NCBI GenBank assembly: GCA_964541075.1
Contig: CAZIPZ010000104.1
Coordinates: 1-13,595, forward strand
Reading direction: 5' to 3'
DNA length: 13,595 nt
Source of the DNA: CAZIPZ01 sp964541075
GTDB taxonomy: Bacteria; Acidobacteriota; Terriglobia; 20CM-2-55-15
The position numbers and the translations under genes are program-made. The notes beneath the pieces were generated by a model. The model was not told the origin of the DNA, searched no databases, and worked only from the letters and a program-made list of their open reading frames with translations. Numbering within the stretch: the first letter of the stretch is position 1; every line of letters starts with the position of its first letter. This document shows positions 1 through 7,404 of this stretch, piece by piece.

Positions 1-12
1 CGCGACGGGCAA

Positions 13-60
13 AGTTTGGGCAAAGTGGAGCCTGTTTTGACCTCTTCGGATGCCCAAACT
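13..60. repeat. 10-bp perfect inverted repeat upstream of tRNA-Arg
   Basis: AGTTTGGGCA at 13-22 is the exact reverse complement of TGCCCAAACT at 51-60, with 28 nt between the arms. The left arm lies within a direct repeat: GGGCAAAGT occurs at 7-15 and again at 18-26. No U-tract follows, so it is not a standard rho-independent terminator. It lies 27 nt upstream of the tRNA gene and could be an operator, a processing structure or the tail of an upstream gene outside the window. The repeat itself is seen directly; any function is unknown. Confidence 0.45.
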
Positions 61-87
61 GATCGTAACTTGTTAGAATTCAACCAC

Positions 88-161
88 GGCCCCGTAGCTC
101 AGACGGATAGAGCAGCGGTTTCCTAAACCGGAGGTCGGCAGTTCGAATCTGCCCGGGGCTA
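88..161 (+). tRNA. tRNA-Arg, anticodon CCU
   Basis: A complete cloverleaf can be folded by eye. The acceptor stem is 88-94 paired with 154-160 (first pair G-U), followed by U8 and A9. The D stem is GCTC/GAGC (97-100 with 110-113). The anticodon loop TTCCTAA at 120-126 has CCT at 122-124. The variable loop is 132-136, the T stem is GGCAG/CTGCC and the T loop is TTCGAAT at 142-148. The discriminator is A161. CCA is not encoded. The top pair of the anticodon stem (G115 with G131) is a mismatch; the other four pairs are good. TAGAAT at 74-79 could be the -10 element, but no convincing -35 element is visible. This tRNA decodes AGG arginine codons. Confidence 0.93.
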
Positions 162-175
162 TTGCGTTTTAGAAG

Positions 176-445
176 CTATGGAGTGCGCCCGAATTGTGGA
201 CCGTGCCCCCAGAAGTGTTGAACGGGCACGGTGTGGCCCCAGGCGATATCATCGACGGATACATTCAGTGCAGCTGCAAGGCGCTGCCGCTGTACGGGGC
301 TCGGCGTGTAGTTGCCGGTAGCGATAGCCTTTACAATTTTCGCTTCGAGTCCTGAGGTTTCAACGAGCTGGTCAAGGCTCATTCCCGCCTCTTCCATATG
401 GACGACCAGGGGTTTCATAGCGAGTCCAATCATAACACGCTGCAT
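176..445 (-). CDS. Small Cro/CI-type (XRE) helix-turn-helix protein
   Basis: This 89-residue protein is probably a small DNA-binding regulator. Residues 11-68 look like a Cro/CI-type five-helix HTH: the segment around MSLDQLVETSGL (22-33) fits helices 1-2, KIVKAIATG (36-44) fits the recognition region, and QRQRLAAALNV (52-62) fits the closing helices. The C-terminal tail is rich in H, G and P and has no recognised domain. The start is uncertain. The longest form begins at 445, but no Shine-Dalgarno sequence precedes it. In-frame ATGs at 433 and 418 are alternatives, and 418 is best placed, just before MKPLVVHMEE with a GGA about 7 nt upstream. It lies 11 nt downstream of the membrane protein gene on the same strand, so the two are probably cotranscribed. 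Its target is unknown. The HTH call is fairly sure; a regulatory role is inferred. Confidence 0.75.
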   Translation of the reverse strand: MQRVMIGLAMKPLVVHMEEAGMSLDQLVETSGLEAKIVKAIATGNYTPSPVQRQRLAAALNVSVDDIAWGHTVPVQHFWGHGPQFGRTP

Positions 446-456
446 CTAGCGGAACG

Positions 457-1035
457 CTACGGCGCGCGCCACAAAACTCTGGAATCTCGAGCAAGCACCA
501 GTGAGGCGGCATTTGTTTTCACGATCTCACCGACTCTGCGGTCCATGACCGCGCCGGCGCCGGCCGTCGTTTGAAATCCTTCGTTGTCACTCAATGTAAG
601 ACTCGGTCCGGACTGATTTACCGAAAGGACGGCTCCTGTCTCGCCGGTTTCAAACTTCAATTCCATCGCTCTACCGGTGGACATGAGAACAATCTTGCGC
701 TGCCCGCCTTCGTCGTACAGGCCGATGCCTGGAGTGTTCGAAACAATTCCCGAAGAGAAATTGGACAGCTCACCGATGCGGATGCGGGCGTTTCCCTTCG
801 TGTCGTGGAAAACGATTCCTCCTCCGCTCATTTCCGCGAGGGTCCTACCGTTAGAGTCCTTCACTACAAATTTTTCAGCCGCCACTTCACGATCTACAGA
901 TTGCGCCTTCGGGATCGTGGCCACAAAGCCCAAGGCGATCGCAGCCAACACCATGATGCACCGGAACCGACGATTTTGCTTCTCCACTCGAATCAAACGT
1001 AAGTGGATCGCCTGAAGTTCTGCATTTTCGATCAT
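457..1035 (-). CDS. Single-pass membrane protein with repeated beta-rich motifs, unknown function
   Basis: I do not recognise this 192-residue protein by name. Residues 1-25 (MIENAELQAIHLRLIRVEKQ onward) form a charged amphipathic helix, possibly a short coiled coil. Residues 26-42 are one hydrophobic segment, either a membrane anchor or an uncleaved signal. The rest is a series of imperfect units of the form F-x-V-x-D-x-x-G-x-x-R-x-x-L: KDSNGRTLAEM (59-69), HDTKGNARIRIG (77-88), LYDEGGQRKIVL (106-117), a related unit near 135-152, and a final LARDSRVLWR (181-190). This pattern suggests stacked beta hairpins or a solenoid on the outer side of the inner membrane. The start at 1035 is chosen because a strong purine-rich RBS lies 8 nt upstream; the longer frame to 1149 has no better signal. 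The HTH gene follows 11 nt downstream. Being a real gene is likely; the function is open. Confidence 0.75.
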   Translation of the reverse strand: MIENAELQAIHLRLIRVEKQNRRFRCIMVLAAIALGFVATIPKAQSVDREVAAEKFVVKDSNGRTLAEMSGGGIVFHDTKGNARIRIGELSNFSSGIVSNTPGIGLYDEGGQRKIVLMSTGRAMELKFETGETGAVLSVNQSGPSLTLSDNEGFQTTAGAGAVMDRRVGEIVKTNAASLVLARDSRVLWRAP

Positions 1036-1043
1036 AATCGTTG

Positions 1044-1051
1044 CCCCCCTT
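1044..1051 (-). promoter_or_regulatory. Ribosome binding site that sets the start of the repeat membrane protein
   Basis: On the minus strand the sequence reads AAGGGGGG, with an 8-nt spacer before the ATG at 1035. It is the only good Shine-Dalgarno-like sequence near the 5' end of this frame. It argues for the 192-residue product over the 230-residue version starting at 1149. Confidence 0.7.
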
Positions 1052-1217
1052 GCGGATTGAGACTTCGGTCCTTGTAGAGTAGTCCTTCTTGAGAGATTCG
1101 GCGACAGATAACGCCAGGCTCGGAAAAAGTTTCGAAAGACCTTCCGCATATTTATTGCTGGCGAAGGCCCGGTCAGCGGTTTAATGTGTCCGCATAGAAA
1201 AGCGAAGGAGCAGGCAT

Positions 1218-4026
1218 ATGCGTCTCTTCAGCGCCAGCACGCCGCGACGGAATCGGCGCCCGTTCTCTTTATTGCCGCAACTCTCCATGGCTATTGCCGC
1301 AGTCTTGCTGAGCTCGGCAGGTCTCACTGCGCAGGTCCTGCCGGAAGGAGTGCAAGTCGGCCCAAGGATGGCAGGAATCACGGAGTACAAATTCCCAAAT
1401 GGCTTGAGGGTTCTGCTGCTTCCCGACTCCGGCAGCAACACCATAACAGTGAATATCACTTATCTCGTCGGTTCGCGTCACGAAGGCTACGGCGAAACGG
1501 GAATGGCGCATTTGCTGGAGCATATGAATTTCATTGCGAGCACGAAGGGTCGCAACATCAAGAAGGAACTTGTGGATCGCGGCGCCCGCTGGAATGGAAC
1601 CACCTGGTATGACCGTACAAACTACTTCGAAACGTTCAATGCCTCGGATGAAAGTCTTCGGTGGGCGCTTGGACTCGAAGCGGAGCGGATGGTGAACATG
1701 CGCATCGAGAAAGAATTTCTCGATCCCGAGATGACCGTGGTTCGCAACGAATTTGAGAGAGGCGAAAATCGGGTCGCGGATGTTTTGGAGGAGCGAGTTT
1801 TGTCCGCAGCCTACCTTTGGCACAACTATGGGAAATCCACAATCGGTTCACGAACGGATATCGAACGCGTTCCGATCGAACGTTTGGCGGCGTTCTACAG
1901 GAAATACTATCAACCCGATAACGCCGTGCTCACAATAGCAGGACAGATCGAACCTTCGGCTACCCTCGCAATGGTGGACGCCACGCTTGGAGCGATTCCA
2001 AAGCCGGATCGGAAGCTCGATCACACGTACACAATGGAGCCGCCGCAGGACGGTGAGCGGGTGGTCGAACTACGTCGCGTAGGCAAAGGAAAGAATCTTG
2101 TCATGGCGTACCACACCCCTGCTATGGCCCATCCGGATTCCGCCGCATTGGAAGTGATGGGAGGAATTCTTGCTGCGCGCGGCGCGAGCGGGGCGGGAGG
2201 GANNNNNNNNNNNNNGGCGTCTGGACAAAATCTTAGTTGATGGTAAGAAAGCTCTATCCGTTGACGTGTCCCTCTATGAACTTCACGATCCAGGAGTCGC
2301 GCTGATTTCTGCGACCCTCACCGACGATCAGTCGCTGGACGAGGTCAAGAGAATCATCATCGAAACCATTTCGACGCTCGCGCGAGAGGGTCCCGCGAAC
2401 GAAGAATTGGATCGCGCAAAAACACGTCTGATCCAGGCTGCAGACCGGACGATGGCGAACTCCCAGCAGTTGGCAATGCTTATGACGAGCGTCATTGCCA
2501 GTGGCGATTGGCGCCTTCTTTTCACGAACTATGAAGCTTTGAAGCGCGTGACAGCCGAGGATGTTGTACGGGTGGCAAAGCTGTACTTCAAGGATTCGAA
2601 CCGGACCGTGGGCTTTTTTGTGCCGGATTCCGTTCCCGATCGAACCGTCGTGCCTTCAGCTCCCGGGATAGACGAACTCCTGACTTCCTACACTCCGGAC
2701 ATCAGCATCGAATCAGGCGAAGCCCTTGACCCGTCCCCTGCGGCTCTGGAGAAAAGAATTCGCCGCTCGACAGTCGGCGGATTTCGGCTGGCGCTGCTTC
2801 CGAAATCGTCACGAGGCGCTCGCGTGCAGGCATCCCTGATTATTCGCTTCGGAGATGATCAGTCGCTTATCGGTCAAGATGCGGCGTCGCGCCTAACGCA
2901 AGCTTTGCTGATGCGCGGAACTCGGACAAAGGACCGCCAGCAATTGCAGGATGCAATGCAGCAGTTAAACGCAAACATCAACCTAGGGGGAGGACTTGCC
3001 AGCGTAACTGCAACGATCTCGACCACAGCGGAGAACCTCTCTTCTGCGCTGCGGCTCGCCGTCGAGATTCTGAGGGAACCGGCATTTCCGGAATCAGACT
3101 TCGATCAAATTCAGAAGCAGCAGGTTGCACAAGCAGACCGCGGACGCACCCAGCCTAGCGTCCTTGTTACTCGGATGCAGCAGGCTGCCCTGAGTCCTTT
3201 CCCACGCACTGACGTTCGCCATATCAGGACCATCGACGAGGAGATTGAGGACCTGGGCCGCGTGACGCTTGACGACGTCAAGAGTTTCCATCGTCGATTT
3301 TATGGCGCTTCACACGGCCAGTTGGTGGTTGTTGGTAGTTTCGATGCGGTTTCCATCGAAAAAACGGCTGTCGACCTTTTGAGTTCATGGAAGAGCGCCA
3401 GTCCTTATGAAGGCATCGTAACGAAGTACAAAAAGGCGGATCCCATCAACACAAAGATCGAAACGCCGGATAAGGAAAACGCGCAATTTTCGGCCGGACT
3501 CCATTTTCGGATGAGGGAAGCCGATCCGGATTATCCTGCCATGTTGCTGGCTAATTTCATGTTCGGGGGCGGCATCACTTCCCGGTTGCCAGATCGCGTT
3601 CGCAATAGAGAAGGATTGAGCTATACGGTTTTTTCCAGCTTCGCTGCGCCTGTTGAAGGCGACGCTGCTGCGTTTTCAGTGTCCGCCATAGCAAATCCTG
3701 CGAACATGCCAAAAGTCGAAGCGAGCTTTTCTGACGAACTGATGAAAACCCTTCGCGACGGATTCACGGCCGCTGAAGTCGCATCCGCCAAGAAAGCCAT
3801 TCGCGATACGCGTGTTCGGGGGAGGTCGAGCGATAATGAGATCTTAAACCTCATTTCATTGCGCGAGCAATACGCGCGAACATTAGCCTGGGATCAGGAA
3901 CTCGACGCCAGGCTGGAGGCGCTCACGGTGGATCAGATCAACGCGGCATTCCGCCGCCACGTAAAACCAGGCGAAATATCTATCGTTAAGGGCGGCGATT
4001 TCGCGGCTGCAAAGGCATACCGCTAG
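1218..4026 (+). CDS. Exported M16 (pitrilysin/insulinase) family zinc metallopeptidase, interrupted by an assembly gap
   Basis: This gene probably encodes one protein of about 930 residues that cleaves peptides or proteins in the periplasm. Residues 1-39 form a signal peptide: an Arg-rich n-region, a hydrophobic stretch at 23-38 and a likely cut near LTA-Q. The N-terminal M16 domain carries the inverted zinc motif HLLEH at 98-102. The third ligand is E178 in VVRNEFE, 76 residues after H102, as expected for active M16 enzymes. After the 13-N gap the frame resumes at RLDKILVDGKKA (from 2218). It covers the rest of the first half and a second M16 repeat (about 2740-4020) that lacks HxxEH, as usual for the partner half. 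That half ends with the typical SRLPDRVRNREGLSY segment. The apparent frame change across the Ns is best read as a wrong gap length, not a frameshift. The RBS AAGGAG at 1205-1210 has 7-nt spacing. Its physiological substrate is unknown. Confidence 0.9.
2203..2215. other. 13-N assembly gap inside the M16 peptidase gene
   Basis: Thirteen undetermined bases sit within the coding sequence. The upstream frame and the downstream frame differ, so the true distance cannot be 13 nt if the gene is intact; it must be 12 or 15 nt, or differ from these by multiples of 3. The roughly 25 nt before the Ns are extremely G+C-rich and translate to ARGASGAGG, which does not look like the family sequence normally found between the GGILA strand and the RLDKILV helix. 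That flank may therefore be unreliable as well. Confidence 0.95.
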
Positions 4027-4056
4027 GCTGTAAACAGAGTCTCTTGGAGGTTCGTC

Positions 4057-4527
4057 ATGAAAGGAATGCTGAAGTGGCCGTTGATTTTGGCGGCGGTTTT
4101 CATCATCGCGAGAATCGTTCTGGAACAGGCAGGCGCCCCGGACTCCATCAACAACCTGGTCAGCGTTGTCGTCCTTTACGTTTTTGTTTTCCCGCTCTAT
4201 TTTGCGGTTCGAATCGCCAGAAGCAATGTCGCGCGCCCATACGCAACCCTCCTGAAGATGACTGCCCTTTATGCCGCGCTGGCGCGTGCGATGGTTGCAC
4301 CCACGTATTGGCTTGCATATATGTATGGCTGGACGCAGCCTCGATTCAGCCAGGCGCAGGGCGGCGTTGTCGGTCCCGACATCACACCGCTCTTGGCTGT
4401 TCTCATACCTTTCGGTGCGATGATCGTGTGGGTGCTTGCGTCGTTGATTATCGGAGGAGGGCTTGGATCAATCGTCATCGCAATCAAGCGAAAGTCGGCA
4501 AAACCGTCTCAGGTTCTGAGCCACTGA
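4057..4527 (+). CDS. Small polytopic membrane protein, unknown function
   Basis: This is a 156-residue inner-membrane protein I cannot assign to a named family. Four hydrophobic segments are visible: about 7-22, 33-53, 64-89 and 113-143. The last is long and Gly-rich near its end (IIGGGLGSIV). A polar linker with two Q/P/R-rich turns (91-111) separates segments 3 and 4, and the C-terminus is basic (KRKSAKP), suggesting it is cytoplasmic. The ATG at 4057 is supported by TTGGAGG at 4044-4050. It starts 30 nt after the M16 peptidase stop, so the two are probably cotranscribed, which hints at a role linked to the envelope. No catalytic motif is visible, and no transporter signature is clear. Confidence 0.75.
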   Translation: MKGMLKWPLILAAVFIIARIVLEQAGAPDSINNLVSVVVLYVFVFPLYFAVRIARSNVARPYATLLKMTALYAALARAMVAPTYWLAYMYGWTQPRFSQAQGGVVGPDITPLLAVLIPFGAMIVWVLASLIIGGGLGSIVIAIKRKSAKPSQVLSH

Positions 4528-4647
4528 AGTGGGAAAGCAAGGACGGGCGAGTGATGGGGCAAACATCGCACGCGAAAGTGACGGGCGCCTCTCGTTACAC
4601 ACAGTTCAATGGCCGAGCGTTGCACCGTCCGGCTCATTTGGCGATAT

Positions 4648-4700
4648 CCGGCTTCCAGAATCCTTTCATTTCACAGAAATGTGTAAAGGCTGAGAGCCGG
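4648..4700. repeat. 53-nt imperfect palindrome (hairpin-forming)
   Basis: The outer arms CCGGCTTCCAG (4648-4658) and CTGAGAGCCGG (4690-4700) pair with one wobble and one mismatch. The inner arms are CCTTT/AAAGG and a perfect CATTTC-ACA-GAAATG core (4667-4681). Unpaired AAT and TGT lie between the stem segments. No T-run follows on either strand, so it does not look like an intrinsic terminator. It lies 120 nt after the membrane protein stop. It is comparable in size to REP-type elements, but copy number cannot be judged from one window. Confidence 0.65.
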
Positions 4701-4929
4701 AAATGCCTGGAAATTGTTCTGTGCCGCCACCCCGAAACCCTATGCAGCCCTCGAACACCGCGGCCAAATCCTCCGGTAACGAGTCGAAGGACATGGACAA
4801 CCGTCCTCCGAGGTGCGAATCACGTTCGCCGCAGCCTGTTTCCGTTAAGCGGCGGCGCATTTCGCTTGGGCGAACACGATTTTTCAAAGGCGCAACCGCG
4901 ATTCGCAATAGCCGCAGCGACTTCTCGTT

Positions 4930-5010
4930 GGGAAAAAGGGAAAAAAGGGGGAACGGGAGTAATTTCGTCAGAAATTGCTCACTGTCCCTCCCTTTTTTTC
5001 CCTTCTTCCT
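4930..5010. repeat. Long imperfect inverted repeat with a near-perfect central stem
   Basis: The centre is GAGTAATTTC (4957-4966), loop GTCA, and GAAATTGCTC (4971-4980). These arms pair over 10 positions with a single G-T wobble. Pairing continues outward with small gaps: a G/A-rich left arm (4930-4956) faces a C/T-rich right arm (4981-5010), giving arms of nearly 40 nt. A transcript would fold into one long hairpin. The T-rich tract is inside the arm, not after it, so a terminator function is not obvious. Mobile REP or MITE-like origin is an inference. Confidence 0.65.
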
Positions 5011-5014
5011 CTTT

Positions 5015-5026
5015 TTCGGCGCCGAA
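5015..5026. repeat. Perfect 12-bp palindrome
   Basis: TTCGGCGCCGAA reads the same on both strands. It directly follows the long inverted repeat and may belong to the same repeat unit. Confidence 0.5.
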
Positions 5027-5054
5027 GGCGAGTCGCACCGATTTTAAACGGAAC

Positions 5055-5110
5055 TGCACTGCCGCCAAAGGTGTTTGCCATGCTGCGTAGTGAGAATGCA
5101 CTGCCGCCAA
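5055..5110. repeat. 14-bp direct repeat, two copies 42 bp apart
   Basis: TGCACTGCCGCCAA occurs at 5055-5068 and again at 5097-5110. The second copy runs into CCAAGGCGAAATGC (5107-5120), which is a one-indel inverted match to GCATTTCGCTTGG at 4857-4869. It is evidence that the intergenic block is built from repeated units. Confidence 0.55.
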
Positions 5111-5387
5111 GGCGAAATGCCGTAACGCCAAGTGATTTTGGGATGCTTCCCAACCGTTTGCGCACGAATCCGGACCTCACACCACTGCGTTATTGACAGA
5201 ATCTCAGGATCGCACGGGGATCAGCTGCTCCCAGACGTTCCACCTTGCCTTCATTCAACGATTTTATGCGTTGGTGTTCGCCGGCCGAAGATCGGGCTTC
5301 TGTTTAAGATGTAGACCGCTTGTGGACAGCGCTCCTTTGATGCCACAAACTTCGCAACACACCATCGCGGCTCTTATCTTGATTGCT

Positions 5388-5407
5388 GCTTCTTCAAAAT
5401 AAGAAGC
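5388..5407. repeat. 7-bp perfect hairpin upstream of the DinB gene
   Basis: GCTTCTT (5388-5394), loop CAAAAT, AAGAAGC (5401-5407). It ends 78 nt before the DinB start. It has no T-tract. It may be an operator or chance. Confidence 0.3.
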
Positions 5408-5485
5408 CGAAACCGCTACAATCAATGGCGTCAGACCCGAGGCAGCGTATTTAGAGATTAACCTGGCTCGGTACAGGAGGAGAAC

Positions 5486-6001
5486 GTGGCAATTGGCGAA
5501 GGGCTCTTGCCGGAATTCGATCAGGAAATGGCGAACACCAGAAAAATTCTGGAACGCGTTCCAGAAGATAAGTTTGCATGGAAACCCCACCCAAAATCGG
5601 GGGCAATGGGTTGGCTCGCTGCGCACGTCGCCGGCATTCCTCAGTGGGCATCCATGACGATGGACCGGGAAAGCCTGGATCTTGCTCCCCAAGGGCAGCG
5701 TCCTCAGCCGCCAGCGCCGCCGGCGAGTCGCACGCAGTTGCTGGATGGTTTTGATAAGAATGCGTCCGCGGCACGGCAAGCTATCTCTACGGCGAGTGAC
5801 AGTCAGTTCCTGCAACCCTGGACGCTGCTGAACAACGGTAAGATCCTGTTGACTCTTCCCAGAATCGCCGTTCTTCGCAGTTTCGTTATGAACCATCTGA
5901 TCCATCACCGGGCCCAGCTTACGGTTTATCTGCGCATGAACGACGTAGCCATCCCAGGGCTTTACGGTCCCTCGGCCGACGAGAATCCCATGGGCTTCTA
6001 A
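5486..6001 (+). CDS. DinB-like four-helix metal-binding enzyme
   Basis: This 171-residue protein fits the DinB/YfiT superfamily of small cytoplasmic metalloproteins. Members act in thiol-linked chemistry (for example bacillithiol transferases), damage-related responses or unknown reactions. The three expected metal ligands are visible: H47 in WLAAHVAGIPQW at the end of helix 2, and H137 with H141 in MNHLIHHRAQL, the HxxxHR motif of helix 4. The opening helix (LLPEFDQEMANTRKILERVP) and the W-K-P segment are also typical. Length is normal for the family. The GTG start at 5486 is supported by AGGAGG at 5475-5480. It appears monocistronic, with a 958-nt non-coding block before it and a 112-nt gap after it. 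The fold call is strong; the substrate cannot be told from sequence. Confidence 0.88.
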   Translation: MAIGEGLLPEFDQEMANTRKILERVPEDKFAWKPHPKSGAMGWLAAHVAGIPQWASMTMDRESLDLAPQGQRPQPPAPPASRTQLLDGFDKNASAARQAISTASDSQFLQPWTLLNNGKILLTLPRIAVLRSFVMNHLIHHRAQLTVYLRMNDVAIPGLYGPSADENPMGF

Positions 6002-6113
6002 CGGTTTGAACCCGCAGCCCTGTGCACACCGCGCCCTTGTAAAGACGGGCCTTGGTGGACTAAACTAAGTGGTTTTCAAGGCATAAGCTGGCGCTAAAGA
6101 GGAGGTTTTCAGC

Positions 6114-6830
6114 GTGGCGCGTACCAAAATGAGCCGTCATGAACTCAAGTCGCAGGATGAAATTACGACGACATTGCAGCGAATGACGGAGTTCGGTTAC
6201 GAAAAGAAGAAGGAGATTATCATCGGTGTTTCGGCTGTGGTCGTTCTCGTTCTGGCCATAATTGGTTGGAACGTCTATGCGGCGAATCGAAATGCAAATG
6301 CGCAGAGCCAATTGTCTGTAACGATCAGCACTTTCAACGACACGACAAACATCAAAGAAGATAAAGAGCGTTATGAAAAGACGATCATTGAGGCTCAAAA
6401 GACGTACGACGCTTACAGGTCCCTCCCAATTGGCGCCATTGCGCAATATTATCTAGCTCTTAGTCATGAGGGTTTGGGAGACACCGCAAAAGCGACCCAG
6501 GAACTGCAGCAGGTGATCGAGCGCGGGGACGACAGTATTAAAGGCGTCGCCATGTTCGCCATGGCCGGCATTCACAAGAAACATAATGAGCCGCAGAAGG
6601 CGATTGAAGTCTTGAAGCAACTCTATGACAAAGGTGGATATTCCAAAGCCGCCGTTGGTTATGAGCTTGGAAGGGTTCACGAGAGCGCGAATCAGAATGA
6701 TCAGGCCAAGGACTATTATCAAAAGGTCGTTTCCGAATTTCCCGACTCGCCCTTCCGACAGGACGCCGATGAAGGCCTGAAACGACTTGGCGTTCCGACT
6801 CCGTCCGCAGCGCCGCCCGCCAGCGAATAA
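6114..6830 (+). CDS. Membrane-anchored tetratricopeptide repeat protein (YfgM-like architecture)
   Basis: This 238-residue protein has a short charged cytoplasmic N-terminus (1-33), one membrane segment (35-56, EIIIGVSAVVVLVLAIIGWN) and a periplasmic helical domain. Helices fit tetratricopeptide repeats at about 104-138, 144-176 and 178-212. The last is the clearest: GYELGRVHE, then QAKDYYQKVVSEFPDSPF. It ends in a Pro/Ala-rich tail. The layout resembles YfgM-type proteins, which in other bacteria associate with periplasmic chaperones and the Sec translocon. Orthology is not proved. The GTG start at 6114 has GGAGG at 6101-6105. It opens the run of genes reaching ETF-QO and is followed 19 nt later by yceD, so it may sit in the same transcript although its role differs. 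Confidence 0.82.
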   Translation: MARTKMSRHELKSQDEITTTLQRMTEFGYEKKKEIIIGVSAVVVLVLAIIGWNVYAANRNANAQSQLSVTISTFNDTTNIKEDKERYEKTIIEAQKTYDAYRSLPIGAIAQYYLALSHEGLGDTAKATQELQQVIERGDDSIKGVAMFAMAGIHKKHNEPQKAIEVLKQLYDKGGYSKAAVGYELGRVHESANQNDQAKDYYQKVVSEFPDSPFRQDADEGLKRLGVPTPSAAPPASE

Positions 6831-6849
6831 GTGCTGGTACACTGGATAA

Positions 6850-7404
6850 ATGAAACAATATTTCGTAGATCTGAAGGATCTGACCGACGAGAAGGTTTCA
6901 TTTTCCGGCTCTTTCGAGCCTGGAATCCTGGACTTTGCTTCAGATAACGCGCGTCAGGTCGGGCCGCTCAATTGGTCTGCTTCCGCCGAGAGGGTGGGAG
7001 ACGAGGTTCGTATCGCCGGATCGCTTGAAGTTGCAATGGAGTTGATGTGCTCCAGGTGCCTCGATCCCGCCACCGTCGATATAACGCGACCGTTCGATTT
7101 GTACTTCCGTCAGCGCGATGAGTTGCTCTTCGATGAGGACCAAGACATCGAGCTCGATGAACGGGACACCCAAACAGCGTTTTTCGCGGGAACCGAACTC
7201 GCGATCGGAGAAATTTTGCGTGAGCAGGTGCTGCTGGGCCTGCCTATGAAGGCTCTTTGCAGGACAGATTGCAAGGGGCTTTGCCCGACTTGTGGTGTGA
7301 ACCTGAATTCGAATACCTGTACTTGTCCCAGTGAGAAGTTTCGACCTCATATGGATGCGCTGCTGGAAGTGAAGCGGCGTCTTGAAAATCGGAGTGATAC
7401 ATAA
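6850..7404 (+). CDS. yceD: YceD/DUF177 family protein (23S rRNA accumulation)
   Basis: This 184-residue cytoplasmic protein belongs to the YceD/DUF177 family, whose members are encoded next to rpmF and in E. coli are needed for normal 23S rRNA accumulation. The N-terminal part is acidic and beta-rich. Residues 67-70 are CSRC followed by LDP, and the C-terminal part carries the family signature CRTDC-KGLCPTCG-VNLN-CTC (137-159). That gives eight cysteines in all, probably binding zinc. The start at 6850 has only a weak GGA upstream. The stop TAA (7402-7404) directly abuts the rpmF ATG, so translation of the two is probably coupled. Family and context agree, so the assignment is firm; the biochemical role is less settled. 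Confidence 0.92.
   Translation: MKQYFVDLKDLTDEKVSFSGSFEPGILDFASDNARQVGPLNWSASAERVGDEVRIAGSLEVAMELMCSRCLDPATVDITRPFDLYFRQRDELLFDEDQDIELDERDTQTAFFAGTELAIGEILREQVLLGLPMKALCRTDCKGLCPTCGVNLNSNTCTCPSEKFRPHMDALLEVKRRLENRSDT

Larger units (their letters stand above)
4528..5485. other. 958-nt non-coding, palindrome-rich intergenic region
   Basis: I find no convincing gene here on either strand. The open frames lack ribosome binding sites, have low-complexity Arg/Pro/Ser-rich translations and overlap each other or run antisense to the DinB gene. What the region does hold is structure: a 53-nt imperfect hairpin (4648-4700), a long inverted repeat with G/A-rich and C/T-rich arms (4930-5010), a perfect 12-bp palindrome (5015-5026), a 14-bp direct repeat (5055-5068 and 5097-5110), and 6- to 7-bp hairpins at 5138-5153 and 5388-5407. 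The DinB promoter must lie in its last part or further upstream, but I cannot place it. Confidence 0.7.

Noticed and set aside
88..445. Integrative element at tRNA-Arg
   Set aside because: No integrase gene and no duplicate of the tRNA 3' end are visible in the window, and the neighbouring HTH gene alone is not evidence.
571..1015. Plus-strand frames opposite the repeat membrane protein
   Set aside because: They have no Shine-Dalgarno and atypical composition. The minus-strand gene has a strong RBS, a membrane segment and repeated motifs.
2170..4026. A separate second peptidase gene starting at ATG 2170
   Set aside because: The ATG at 2170 lies in the GC-rich flank and its frame crosses the Ns. 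The real product is the continuation of the upstream M16 gene.
4044..5090. A 348-codon open frame overlapping the membrane protein and the intergenic block
   Set aside because: It has low-complexity, Cys/Arg/His-rich translation without domain pattern. It is out of frame with the well-supported membrane protein at 4057 and passes through the palindromes.
5264..5908. An antisense frame across the DinB gene, with a vaguely ankyrin-like GLTPLIVAV stretch
   Set aside because: It mostly lies opposite a convincing DinB gene with a good RBS, has no RBS itself, and one short resemblance is not enough for an ankyrin call.
6002..6060. Possible terminator after the DinB gene (GCCC/GGGC around 6033-6050)
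   Set aside because: The stem is short and bulged and no T-run follows.
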